Below, piece by piece: positions 56,843-64,000 of a stretch of 64,000 bases of DNA (position 1 is its first letter; each line of letters begins with the position of its first letter). The notes under the pieces were generated by a model. It saw nothing but the letters and a program-made list of their open reading frames with translations. It was not told the origin of the DNA and ran no database searches. Position numbers and translations under genes: made by a program. The DNA comes from Cohnella pontilimi (GTDB lineage: Bacteria; Bacillota; Bacilli; Paenibacillales; Paenibacillaceae): assembly GCF_005049045.1 (NCBI RefSeq), contig NZ_SUPK01000008.1, forward strand, positions 1 through 64,000. Reading direction: 5' to 3'.

Positions 56843-57826
56843 CTACACTTTCTCTTTGACGGCTTTGCCGAGGAGCCCTTGCGGTTTGAAGATCAGAACC
56901 AGAATCAAAATGAGGAACGTGAAGACGTCTTTATACTCGGCTCCAAAATTGCCGTGGGTGATCAATCCCAAATTGGCGGCGGCGAACATTTCCAACAAAC
57001 CGATGAGCAGTCCGCCGAACATTGCGCCGCGGATATTGCCGATCCCGCCGAGCACGGCGGCGGTGAAAGCTTTCAAGCCGAGAATATAGCCGATGAAAGG
57101 ATCGATCGTGGCATATTGCTGCGCGAAGAGTACCCCGGTGGCGCCGCCCAGCGCCGAACCGATAAAAAAGGTTAACGCGATCACTTTGTTCACGTTGATG
57201 GACATCAGCGAGGCGGTTTCGCGGTCCTGCGCCACCGCGCGCATGGCGACTCCCCATTTGCTTCGCTTCGAGAACATATCCAAACCGACCATCATGAGCA
57301 CGGCGACGATGAACACGATGATCGTATTCGTTTTCAAAAATGCGTCACCAAACACGCCCGACACCGAAGAGGTCGCGATTTTGTGATTGTCGTTGTAGAG
57401 CGTAATGCCCGTCACGATATAGTTTCCGGTCCTCAGTTCGGCAATGAAACGCACGAAATCTTGGAGAAGAAAAGAAACTCCGATGGCGGAGATGAGGGAG
57501 ATGAGCTTGGGGGCTTTCCTTAAAGGCCGGTAAGCGACGCGTTCGATGCCTACGCCCAGCAGCCCTGTAAACAGCATCGCCGCCGCTAGAATCAGCATAT
57601 AGGCGATCCACCCCGCGCCTTCGAACCAGCCCAAGGCATGAAAACCGAACAGCACAGCGGTGCCCACGTAGGCGCCGGTCATGAATATTTCGCCGTGCGC
57701 AAAATTAATGAGCTCAAGGATTCCGTAGACCATGGTATAGCCCAAGGCGACGACGGCGTAAACGGCGCCCAGGGTGAGTCCGTCGACCAAAACTTGAGGC
57801 AGGGAGTGAAGAATGCTGGAGACCAT
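56843..57826 (-). CDS. livH: Branched-chain amino-acid ABC permease LivH
   Basis: A 327-residue permease with about eight membrane segments. Landmarks: LTLGAVYAVVALGYTMVYGILELINFAHGE, the docking loop (GVAMRAVAQDRETASLMSIN) and AAVLGGIGNIRGAMFGGLLIG. RBS AAAGGAG lies before the ATG. It follows livK with an intervening attenuator hairpin. Confidence 0.93.
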   Translation of the reverse strand: MVSSILHSLPQVLVDGLTLGAVYAVVALGYTMVYGILELINFAHGEIFMTGAYVGTAVLFGFHALGWFEGAGWIAYMLILAAAMLFTGLLGVGIERVAYRPLRKAPKLISLISAIGVSFLLQDFVRFIAELRTGNYIVTGITLYNDNHKIATSSVSGVFGDAFLKTNTIIVFIVAVLMMVGLDMFSKRSKWGVAMRAVAQDRETASLMSINVNKVIALTFFIGSALGGATGVLFAQQYATIDPFIGYILGLKAFTAAVLGGIGNIRGAMFGGLLIGLLEMFAAANLGLITHGNFGAEYKDVFTFLILILVLIFKPQGLLGKAVKEKV

Positions 57827-57850
57827 GGAATTGCTCCTTTATTTGATTAT

Positions 57851-57896
57851 AAAAATGGCAAAAGAGGCAGAGCGGTCCGCACTTACCTCTTTTGCA
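57851..57896 (-). terminator. Attenuator between livK and livH
   Basis: On the minus strand GCAAAAGAGG / CCTCTTTTGC stem with a long loop, followed by ATTTTTATAA. It probably reduces transcription into the permease and ATPase genes relative to livK. Confidence 0.75.
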
Positions 57897-57930
57897 ATTT
57901 GGAAGATCGGGGATTGCCGGTCACGGCTCT

Positions 57931-59133
57931 TTACTTGCTGATATCGGAGATCATCGAACCCGGGTAAGCAGCCTTTTCAAACTTGTAAATGAACACTTTG
58001 GCGTAGTCGTTGTCGCCTTTGTCGTCGAAGGTGACTTTCGTGGCGACGCCTTGAAAATCTTTGGTGGCCCGGACCGCATCGCGAACCTGTTCGCGGGAAG
58101 GCAGCTTGCCTCCGTTGTCGTTGATCGCTTTTTTCAGTGCCTCCAGAATGACGCTCATGCAGTCATAGGCATAGGCCGAATATCCGTCGACGTTTTTACC
58201 GAATTTTTGTTTATACTTGTCGGCCCATGCTTTGCCATCTGCGGTTTTCGTAATATCCGTCGAGATGGAAGTATAGAGAACGCCCGTTACTTTGTCTCCG
58301 GCGACGTCCACGATCCCTTGCGTGTCGATGCCGTCAGCGCCCATGAAAGGAACGTCAAGTCCCTTTTCCTTCGCTTGTTTTACCAGCAGGCCGGCTTCCG
58401 CATATAAGCCGCCGAAGAAGATGAAATCCGGCTTTTTGGTGAGCGCTTGGTTCAGGATGCCGTTGAAGTCTTTTTCGCCGATCGTAATGGATTCATAGCC
58501 GGCGATCTTGGCGCCCTGCTTCTCGGCCTCGGTCTTAAACGCCTCCGCCAAGCCTTGGCCGTATGCGGTCTTGTCCTGAATGACAAATATATTCTTGGCG
58601 CCTGCCGTTTGCACCGCATACTGGGCGGCGGCGGGACCTTGGAAATCGTCGCGGGCGACGATCCGGTTCACGACCTTGAGCTTGCGGTCGGTCACTTGCG
58701 TTGCCGTATTGGAGGGTGACACCATGGGGATATTGTATTTCTCGTAAACGACGGAGGAAGGGATGGCGACGCCTGAGTTCATATGCCCGACCACAGCCAG
58801 GATCTGCTTGTCGGCGGCGACCAATTCGGCGTTGGCTACCCCTTTTTTGGGATCCGCTTGGTCGTCATATGGCGCCAGCTGAATATCGAAGCCCAGTTTG
58901 GCAAACTCGTCTTTATGGTCGTCGAGCGACAATTGGGCCCCAAGCTTGATAGCTTCGCCTTGAACCGCGCTTCCGCCGGACAGCGGCGATTGTGTTGCGA
59001 TCTTGATCACGGTTTTATTGGAGCCGCCGCCTCCGGACGACGCCTCGGAGTTGGATTTTTTACCACATGCTGCGAGCAAGCTGCCCGCTAACACAAAGAT
59101 AAGAAGCGCAACGAAACTTTTTTTCATGCTCAT
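57931..59133 (-). CDS. livK: Branched-chain amino-acid-binding lipoprotein LivK
   Basis: A 400-residue leucine/isoleucine/valine-type binding protein. Lipobox LLAACGKKS anchors it. Body: VIKIATQSPLSGGSAVQGEAIKLGAQ, DDQADPKKGVANAELVAADKQILAVVGHMNSGVAI, MVSPSNTATQVTD. Start: the ATG at 59133 is 6 nt after GGAGG; ATGs at 59127 and 59139 are less well spaced. It opens the liv operon. Confidence 0.92.
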   Translation of the reverse strand: MSMKKSFVALLIFVLAGSLLAACGKKSNSEASSGGGGSNKTVIKIATQSPLSGGSAVQGEAIKLGAQLSLDDHKDEFAKLGFDIQLAPYDDQADPKKGVANAELVAADKQILAVVGHMNSGVAIPSSVVYEKYNIPMVSPSNTATQVTDRKLKVVNRIVARDDFQGPAAAQYAVQTAGAKNIFVIQDKTAYGQGLAEAFKTEAEKQGAKIAGYESITIGEKDFNGILNQALTKKPDFIFFGGLYAEAGLLVKQAKEKGLDVPFMGADGIDTQGIVDVAGDKVTGVLYTSISTDITKTADGKAWADKYKQKFGKNVDGYSAYAYDCMSVILEALKKAINDNGGKLPSREQVRDAVRATKDFQGVATKVTFDDKGDNDYAKVFIYKFEKAAYPGSMISDISK

Positions 59134-59394
59134 ATCCATCCTCCATAGACTAGTGTGTTTTACGTTCACATCTCATCCATTCATAAATATGTAAGCCGAT
59201 CCGGTGTACCGCCACCACTCCTTTCCGTTCAACAGCCGCGCTTTATGCGTGAATCCGCCTGCTCGAGCTTTTTTTGGCGGCTTTTATACAACGTCATTTG
59301 TTGGTTTGATAGAATGAAAGAAAGAGAAGACTAATGAGGTTGGGAAGCAGCATTGGAAATGGATCTTTATCTGAACACGGAGAGGAGCAAAACG

Positions 59395-59862
59395 ATGATC
59401 ACGCTGAACGAAATACCTGTGGTTAAGGCCGAGATGTTGATTCGCAAACCGGTGGAAGAGGTTTTTGAAGCATTCGTCGATCCGGCTGTAACGACGAAAT
59501 TCTGGTTTACCAAGAGCAGCGGAAGATTGGAAGCGGGAAAACGCGTTCGATGGGATTGGGAGATGTACGGCGTCGGAGATGACATTAATGTTGAAGCTGT
59601 CGAGCCCAACGAGCGGATTCAGATCAAATTGTCGGACGGCACTAGCGTCGAGTGGATCTTCAGTCCCCGGGAAAATACGGGCACCATGGTCACCATTGTC
59701 ATTTCAGGATTTTCGGGAAGCGGAGACGATATTGTAAACCAAGCCATTGACTCTATGGGAGGTTATACGATGGTGCTTTGCGGGCTGAAGGCGCTTCTGG
59801 AACATAATATCTCATTGAATCTTGTCGCGGACAAAGCTCCGGATGCGAATGTGAAATATTAA
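59395..59862 (+). CDS. AHSA1/SRPBCC-domain protein
   Basis: A 155-residue START-like fold protein of the Aha1/SRPBCC group (RKPVEEVFEAFVDPAVTTKFWFTKSSGRLEAGKRVRWDW, then a C-terminal helix DSMGGYTMVLCGLKALLEH). The fold makes a hydrophobic pocket for lipids or other small ligands; the actual ligand is unknown. Start: ATG at 59395 after GAGAGGAG; the longer frame has no RBS. Single gene, with a terminator 170 nt downstream. Confidence 0.85.
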   Translation: MITLNEIPVVKAEMLIRKPVEEVFEAFVDPAVTTKFWFTKSSGRLEAGKRVRWDWEMYGVGDDINVEAVEPNERIQIKLSDGTSVEWIFSPRENTGTMVTIVISGFSGSGDDIVNQAIDSMGGYTMVLCGLKALLEHNISLNLVADKAPDANVKY

Positions 59863-60033
59863 AGATAATGCCGGCTTAAATTTGAGGTCTTAACTTTAGG
59901 AAGGTTCGTGGCTGGGATGCGCCGATAGGTGGAAGGGGACTTCATTGTATGCGGTTGCAAAAGTTCGCATAATCAGATTATCACACCTTAAGGGGGATAC
60001 ACAATGTAGCCAGCAAAAAATGAGCTGGCAGCC

Positions 60034-60064
60034 ACCACTGACCGCATGAGTCAGTGGTTTTTTC
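60034..60064 (+). terminator. Terminator, GCATGA loop
   Basis: ACCACTGAC-CGCATGA-GTCAGTGGT and six Ts. It ends transcripts from 59395 and its right arm contains the stop codon (60051-60053) of the convergent doc gene. The gap 59863-60033 contains nothing I can name. Confidence 0.87.
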
Positions 60065-60452
60065 TACAACTTTCCTTGATTAGGGAGGTGAGTTCTTCAA
60101 AGGCAAACGCATGATTGACCATGTCCACAGTAAAATTTTCAGCGGCTTTCGGTTCCATTTCAAAAGAAAAACCGTTATATCGCAGGAAAATGACGAGTGC
60201 GGTAAAAGCGGTTCTTTTGTTGGCGTTATGAAAAGGATGGTTTTGGCCTAACGATTCAAATAGTGCGGCAGCCTTTTCAAAAACGGAAAGGTAAGCGTCT
60301 TTGCTGAAAGCCGAGGACTGGGGGCGCATAACGGCGGATTGAAGCATATTGTCGTCTTTTACGCCGACTTGCTCACCCGGACTATATTTCTGAATCACAG
60401 CGACATTAATGCCGATAACTTCTTGCGCCTGGAGATAACGAACATCTGGCAT
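60051..60452 (-). CDS. doc: Doc-type Fic-fold toxin
   Basis: A 133-residue protein of the Doc (death-on-curing) family. The Fic motif reads HPFHNANKRTAF; family members have HxFxDxNKR, so the fifth position has Asn in place of Asp. The N-terminal region (LQAQEVIGINVAVIQKYSP) and the helix EKAAALFESLGQN are typical. P1 Doc inactivates translation by phosphorylating EF-Tu. Its gene lies 1 nt after the antitoxin gene. The gene ends within a terminator stem. Confidence 0.85.
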   Translation of the reverse strand: MPDVRYLQAQEVIGINVAVIQKYSPGEQVGVKDDNMLQSAVMRPQSSAFSKDAYLSVFEKAAALFESLGQNHPFHNANKRTAFTALVIFLRYNGFSFEMEPKAAENFTVDMVNHAFAFEELTSLIKESCRKNH

Positions 60453-60453
60453 T

Positions 60454-60699
60454 TTAACGATCCTTCAAGCCTTTTAAAGTTTCATCGTACTGAACCATGA
60501 CGTCTGACAACGTTTTTAAAAAGTCGGCGCTTATCCCGGGCGGCAGAGTGACCTTGTTGGCTTTACGGATTACGATTTCATCGCTGTTGCTGCGGACATC
60601 TACAACCACAGTATCTCCTGAATCAAGGCCGATTTGCTTTAAAGCTTCCGTCATCGTAATGCCCAGACTATTGCCGAACTTGGCAACCTTGCGTTCCAT
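60454..60699 (-). CDS. AbrB/SpoVT-domain antitoxin
   Basis: An 81-residue swapped-hairpin AbrB-type DNA-binding protein (ERKVAKFGNSLGITMTEALKQIGLDSGDTVVVDV) with a C-terminal tail likely to wrap the toxin. It is paired with the Doc toxin gene after 1 nt. Start: ATG at 60699, 8 nt after GAGG; earlier in-frame starts overlap the RBS. Doc toxins are more often paired with Phd-type antitoxins, so this is a hybrid pairing. Confidence 0.83.
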   Translation of the reverse strand: MERKVAKFGNSLGITMTEALKQIGLDSGDTVVVDVRSNSDEIVIRKANKVTLPPGISADFLKTLSDVMVQYDETLKGLKDR

Positions 60700-60787
60700 T
60701 TTCATCACCTCGGTCACGAAATTCCCTCCTTATTATACTATTCAATCGTTATAACAATTATACACTGTAAAAGTTAGGAATAACATG

Positions 60788-60793
60788 GTATAC
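60788..60793 (+). promoter_or_regulatory. Possible -10 box (TATACT) before the leader
   Basis: TATACT in the gap between the toxin-antitoxin pair and the gene at 60899. The -35 region is unclear. The position would give an mRNA leader of about 100 nt containing the hairpin at 60825. Confidence 0.35.
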
Positions 60794-60824
60794 TTTGCTC
60801 AATCGAATGATGTATTTACGGAAG

Positions 60825-60870
60825 CACCGTAACTGCAGGAGGAATTCCTGCAGTTACGGTGTTTTTTATT
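60825..60870 (+). terminator. Strong hairpin in the leader of the gene at 60899
   Basis: CACCGTAACTGCAGG / CCTGCAGTTACGGTG, perfect 15-bp stem, followed by TTTTTTATTTT. No gene precedes it on this strand, so it is either an attenuator of the next gene or a leftover. Confidence 0.75.
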
Positions 60871-60898
60871 TTCAACAGATCCAAGAGGAGGATGGGCT

Positions 60899-61627
60899 AT
60901 GTATCCGAAAGTTTCACTTCCGAAGAAGGGCAATCCGTCACAAGAATGGCTGAAGGGGGCTTTTGCTCCGCTTCAAGACTATCTTGACCGCCATCACCGG
61001 GAGCAGGCGGATTGCATGATCGGTTATTTGATGTTCATGGGCAACGAGAACGAGCGGTTTGTTTATAAAAATTCGATTACTAGTGCGACTATTATATTCG
61101 ATCAATCGGGAGAACTCGTATCCTTGACGGACGGCGCGCTGGATTTTGAATTCGACTGGCTTCGTTTGCCCGAACGAAAGAAACCGCAGACAAGCTTGGA
61201 GCATACTCATCCGAATGTGATTCGCTGGATCGAGAGCAAGCTTCGCACGAGCACGGCCAAGAAACACTTTGAAGAATTGAGACTGTTCCTGCAAGAACTG
61301 TGGGGACCGATATGCAACTACGATTTCAGCGACCTGAAGGTCGGGTTTCCGATTCCGGGGAAGCGTGTTCCTCACTGTCTGTATATTTATCCGGCCAAGT
61401 TCGAGAAGCTGATCGCGTTTCAATTTCCCGGAGACGAAATTGTGGAGAAAAGATGCAGCTATCAGGAATACAAGGATTATAGGATGACGGAACAAGAACT
61501 GCGGGTTCGCGGCTGGCAGGTCGAAAGCTATTGGAAAGAATACCTGGAGGCGGATTTGTCCGTCCTGACCGAGTATTTGATGAAATTCATCGAATTGGCG
61601 GATTGGCGGATCAGGCTTGCAAAATAA
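60899..61627 (+). CDS. Unrecognised 242-residue protein
   Basis: A soluble-looking protein without signal peptide or membrane helix; not recognised. It is rich in aromatic and charged residues. Segments likely conserved are PKVSLPKKGNPSQEWLKGAF, CNYDFSDLKVGFPIPGKRVP and LIAFQFPGDEIVE. It has an excellent RBS (AGAGGAGGATGGGCT before ATG). The upstream terminator-like hairpin hints at regulated transcription. Next to a toxin-antitoxin pair and sporulation genes, but no link can be shown. Confidence 0.7.
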   Translation: MYPKVSLPKKGNPSQEWLKGAFAPLQDYLDRHHREQADCMIGYLMFMGNENERFVYKNSITSATIIFDQSGELVSLTDGALDFEFDWLRLPERKKPQTSLEHTHPNVIRWIESKLRTSTAKKHFEELRLFLQELWGPICNYDFSDLKVGFPIPGKRVPHCLYIYPAKFEKLIAFQFPGDEIVEKRCSYQEYKDYRMTEQELRVRGWQVESYWKEYLEADLSVLTEYLMKFIELADWRIRLAK

Positions 61628-61655
61628 AAAGAGCAGGGAGATAGCGTCACTGCTC
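61621..61655 (-). terminator. Terminator of the two small minus-strand genes
   Basis: On the minus strand GAGCAGTGACG...CTGCTC hairpin is followed by TTTTTATTTT. It lies just after the Phe-rich peptide gene and just after the stop of the convergent gene at 60899. Confidence 0.65.
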
Positions 61656-61703
61656 AATTTTGTGTTGGATTCTCTATTGGGATTGTGCAAATAAGATAGA
61701 ATT

Positions 61704-61838
61704 TTAGAAGAAGAATGGAAAAAATCCCTCGAATCGCTCGAAAAAGGGGGATTCAAATCGTTCGAACGGATCGAACGGGAAGAAAGCTTTCGTGCGAACG
61801 GCTTTTGCTTTCCTATGCCCTTTCTTTGCTTTCGCCAA
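61704..61838 (-). CDS. Phe-rich 44-residue peptide, unknown family
   Basis: A TTG-started frame on the minus strand with a strong RBS (GGAGGTGAG, 7 nt spacing). The product has a basic head (MAKAKKGHRKAKAVRTKAF) and an aromatic tail with repeated F-E-R-F-E and P-F-F units, ending FFPFFF. No signal peptide. It lies 39 nt behind the YjcZ-like gene and probably shares its transcript. A coat, spore-associated or membrane-active peptide would fit, but no family is recognised. Confidence 0.6.
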   Translation of the reverse strand: MAKAKKGHRKAKAVRTKAFFPFDPFERFESPFFERFEGFFPFFF

Positions 61839-61877
61839 TTTGTGTCTCACCTCCACAAGAAAGCGGTCAACTTCCGA

Positions 61878-61964
61878 TTACCAGGATCTCAAAATAATGA
61901 CCAGCAGAATGAAAAGAACAAGTACGATGGCTGCCATTCTACCGATACCAACGTGATGAGTCAT
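61878..61964 (-). CDS. YjcZ-family sporulation peptide
   Basis: A 28-residue peptide, MTHHVGIGRM followed by one membrane helix (AAIVLVLFILLVIILRSW). It has a perfect RBS (GGAGGTGATTCAT before ATG). The glycine-containing head plus single helix ending in LL-V-I matches the YjcZ/YtxH-like family of very small sporulation membrane proteins. It precedes the Phe-rich peptide gene in the same direction. Confidence 0.72.
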   Translation of the reverse strand: MTHHVGIGRMAAIVLVLFILLVIILRSW

Positions 61965-62078
61965 ATGAATCACCTCCAAGCTTGAATTTGTGATTTTTCA
62001 TCACATTAATAGGATATGCTTGGATAAGCCTGCTGACAGTGTGAATATACAAATCAAGCAAAATACCGCGCATGCATA

Positions 62079-62118
62079 AGAAATCCCCTCTTGGCCGTCC
62101 TGCTGGGCGGGGATTTCC
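62079..62118. other. GAAATCCCC/GGGGATTTC hairpin
   Basis: 9-bp arms around a 21-base loop that is itself GC-rich. It has no T-run, so it is not a normal terminator. The gap 61965-62262 otherwise holds only the cre-like site at 62225. Confidence 0.35.
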
Positions 62119-62224
62119 TGTTAGACAGAATCAGTTCCCAATCTATGACTGCTTGCTAGGTGGAGAAAAGAGCGCTTCGACTGGAGAATTGCATCATGTT
62201 GGCGATAGTAGGCTCGTGATATAT

Positions 62225-62238
62225 TGAAAACGGTTTCA
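62225..62238. promoter_or_regulatory. cre-like site before the GH95-like gene
   Basis: TGAAAACGGTTTCA fits the CcpA consensus perfectly, 24 bp before the start codon. It is nearly the same as the site at 45119 (one base differs). Confidence 0.6.
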
Positions 62239-62262
62239 CCAAATTATTGGGGGAGGTTTGTC

Positions 62263-64000
62263 ATGTCAGCCACCAAGCCACGATCGCTGCGTCGTATTCT
62301 GTCCGTCACGCTTTCCGCCGCATTGACCGTCAGCGCATGCATGACCGGTGTTACCGGTTTTGCAGGCACGGTCCGAGCGGCCTCCGGCTTTGTGCCGCCG
62401 CAGGCCGTACTCGATCATCTGCACAAGGATGATTGGGGCGAATTGCGAAACATTCTGTCAGGTATTTACGGCACGATCACCACGCCGCTTAAGATTACCG
62501 ACGTCAACTCAGGAAAATACACCATGGGTCAGCTGGTCGGCAACGGGGACATCGGCGCGATTGCCGCCGGCATTTCGACGACGTCCCAGCAGTTTTACTT
62601 TGCCAAGCAGGATTTCTGGGGAACGCTTCATGCGCAAAGCAATGCAGTGAAGGATAACCAAGGGATTTTGTCGGGAGGCGGTCTTTCCATCGGACCGACA
62701 GGCGCCGCAGGCAGCAAGGCCGCTTCGGTGTTTAACATGAAACAGGACCTTCTTAACGCGCAAGTGATCACAACGCTTCAGCTTAAGGATACCGCCGGCA
62801 GTGATGCTACCATCACGATGAATTCATGGACGGCGGACACCGACAACGTGTTCGTCACGGAAATCACGAACGAAGGGACAAGTCCCGTGACGCTGAGCGC
62901 CAAGCAGTGGGTGCCGGCTATGGCGTATGCTTCGGGTTCGGCGACAGACCTGACGGATGCCCAAAGCACGTATCCCTACACGGGAGGAATCGATTCCAAG
63001 GGAAACAATCCTGTGCTGTGGACCACGCGGGACACAAATGCGGGTGCGAACGGCAACACTTCGAATTTCCGCAGCCGCATGGCTACGGCAACAACAGTGG
63101 TCGGTTCACAGCTGGAGAATGCACGTCAAAAAATAGAGGCAACCGACTACTACGATAGCAACAAGGGGAAATATTACAATTCTCTCGGGGAAGCCGGCGA
63201 TTTCACGGTGAACGCCGGGTCGAAGGTTTATGTCCTCAGTTATTTTGCCAGCAGCAGCGGTCCGTACAATGCCATCAAATCCGTATCTCAAGTGCAGGCG
63301 GACGCGGTATCCGGAATTGCCTCCTACACGACGGAAGAGGCGATTAATCGTCTGAAGCAAGAGCATTCGGACTGGTGGAAGAACTATTGGCTGAAAAGCT
63401 ATGTACAATTCAACGACGCCGACCTGAATCAGTATTATTACGGCTCGCTCTATGTGCTCGGAAGCTCCAACCGGCCTACGAGCGCAAACGGTAAAGTGAA
63501 CAAGTACAATCTTCCCGCTTCCATGTACGGCCCTTGGATTCCGGCAGATAACATGGGCTGGGGAGGGCGATACTTCCTGAACTACAACCAGCAGGCGCAT
63601 TACTACGCCTCAGGTTCCACGAATCGGATCGAAACGGCCGTTCCTTATAACCGGGTCATTGCCTACGACAAACCATGGCAAATCAACAATGCCGCAGCCC
63701 AAGGGCATGACGGAGCGGTTCATGTACGAACGCTCTCCCCCTTCCATCTGATGGCAAGCGCGCAGCCCGCCTTGAATCCGAAGACATCAACGAAGGTGTA
63801 CGGCTTTAATGCCAGTTCCACGGACCAGAAGTCGAACGGCATGTTTGCCGTCGTTCCGATGGTGTTCTATTACGAATACACCTTGGACGAGGAGTATTTG
63901 CGCAACGTCCTGTATCCATATCTCAAGGAGCTCATGAAATTTTACGATTCCTATGTGCTCCGACAGGACGACGGAAACGGACTATATCACTACTCGGTGA
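62263..64000 (+). CDS. Secreted GH95-like glycosidase, 5' part
   Basis: The frame is open from ATG 62263 to the end of the window (579 codons seen). Signal peptide (ILSVTLSAALTVSACMTGVTGFAGTVRA). The N-terminal beta-domain has MGQLVGNGDIGAIAAG, the type of entry motif seen in GH95 and related clan GH-L enzymes. The start of the (alpha/alpha)6 barrel follows, with WKNYWLKSYVQFND, LYVLGSSNRPTS, YGPWIPADNMGWGGRYFLNYNQQAHYYAS. This resembles GH95/GH65-like alpha-L-fucosidases and related enzymes. RBS GGGGGAGG precedes it. The catalytic acidic residues lie beyond or near the window edge, so specificity cannot be read. Confidence 0.78.
   Translation, partial: MSATKPRSLRRILSVTLSAALTVSACMTGVTGFAGTVRAASGFVPPQAVLDHLHKDDWGELRNILSGIYGTITTPLKITDVNSGKYTMGQLVGNGDIGAIAAGISTTSQQFYFAKQDFWGTLHAQSNAVKDNQGILSGGGLSIGPTGAAGSKAASVFNMKQDLLNAQVITTLQLKDTAGSDATITMNSWTADTDNVFVTEITNEGTSPVTLSAKQWVPAMAYASGSATDLTDAQSTYPYTGGIDSKGNNPVLWTTRDTNAGANGNTSNFRSRMATATTVVGSQLENARQKIEATDYYDSNKGKYYNSLGEAGDFTVNAGSKVYVLSYFASSSGPYNAIKSVSQVQADAVSGIASYTTEEAINRLKQEHSDWWKNYWLKSYVQFNDADLNQYYYGSLYVLGSSNRPTSANGKVNKYNLPASMYGPWIPADNMGWGGRYFLNYNQQAHYYASGSTNRIETAVPYNRVIAYDKPWQINNAAAQGHDGAVHVRTLSPFHLMASAQPALNPKTSTKVYGFNASSTDQKSNGMFAVVPMVFYYEYTLDEEYLRNVLYPYLKELMKFYDSYVLRQDDGNGLYHYSV

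Noticed and set aside
61715-61897. 60-codon plus-strand ORF
   Set aside because: It is antisense to the Phe-rich peptide gene, which has a proper RBS, and lacks one itself.

Overview
The window looks like a chromosomal segment of a low-to-mid GC Gram-positive soil or plant-associated spore former, most like Paenibacillus or a close relative. Reasons: AGGAGG ribosome-binding sites, many GTG/TTG starts, cre-like catabolite sites, SLH surface protein, a YjcZ-type sporulation peptide, a GlnK/GlnL pair with glnQHMP in Bacillus order, and very large secreted multidomain carbohydrate enzymes. No rRNA, tRNA, CRISPR or intact transposon was seen.

Layout. (1) 1-8200: an AT-rich block with a LacI regulator, a sugar ABC transporter and a GH2 beta-galactosidase, controlled by a cre-like site on the -35 and two identical palindromes. 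Broken gene ends lie on both sides, so it reads as an import. (2) 8353-12555: a 1400-residue secreted polysaccharide-degrading protein. (3) 12713-15903: a LuxE/LuxC fatty-acid reductase pair without luciferase, followed by an internally duplicated unknown protein. (4) 16208-21560: SLH protein, BlaI/BlaR1-type sensor pair, a VOC protein and a divergent AraC-type regulator. (5) 21819-27351: GlnK/GlnL two-component system and glutamine ABC transporter. (6) 27488-41100: GH26 mannanase, CUT2 sugar ABC transporter, a fused phosphodiester glycosidase/metallophosphoesterase, AraC regulator and a second GH2 beta-galactosidase. (7) 41334-44952: Gre-like factor, small membrane protein, flavin monooxygenase, M3 peptidase. 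(8) 45161-50338: a GH3-GH30 fusion. (9) 50406-59133: MFS exporter, decayed GNAT and sulfite-oxidase genes, threonine aldolase, and the livKHMGF branched-chain amino-acid transporter. (10) 59395-64000: AHSA1 protein, AbrB/Doc toxin-antitoxin pair, unknown gene, two tiny minus-strand genes, and the start of a GH95-like enzyme.

How the genes work together. Most of the window serves scavenging of complex glycans: secreted enzymes release oligosaccharides, three sugar-responsive regulators and cre-like sites set expression, two sugar ABC systems import products, and cytoplasmic GH2 enzymes finish them. The glutamine and branched-chain amino-acid transporters add nitrogen uptake. All four ABC operons carry a hairpin directly after the binding-protein gene, fitting higher expression of that component.

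The least explained items are the LuxE/LuxC pair, the phosphodiester glycosidase/phosphatase fusion, the Phe-rich 44-residue peptide at 61704-61838, and a recurring terminator type with a CC-GCATGA-GG tip. Functions are assigned from sequence motifs read by eye; no database search was possible.
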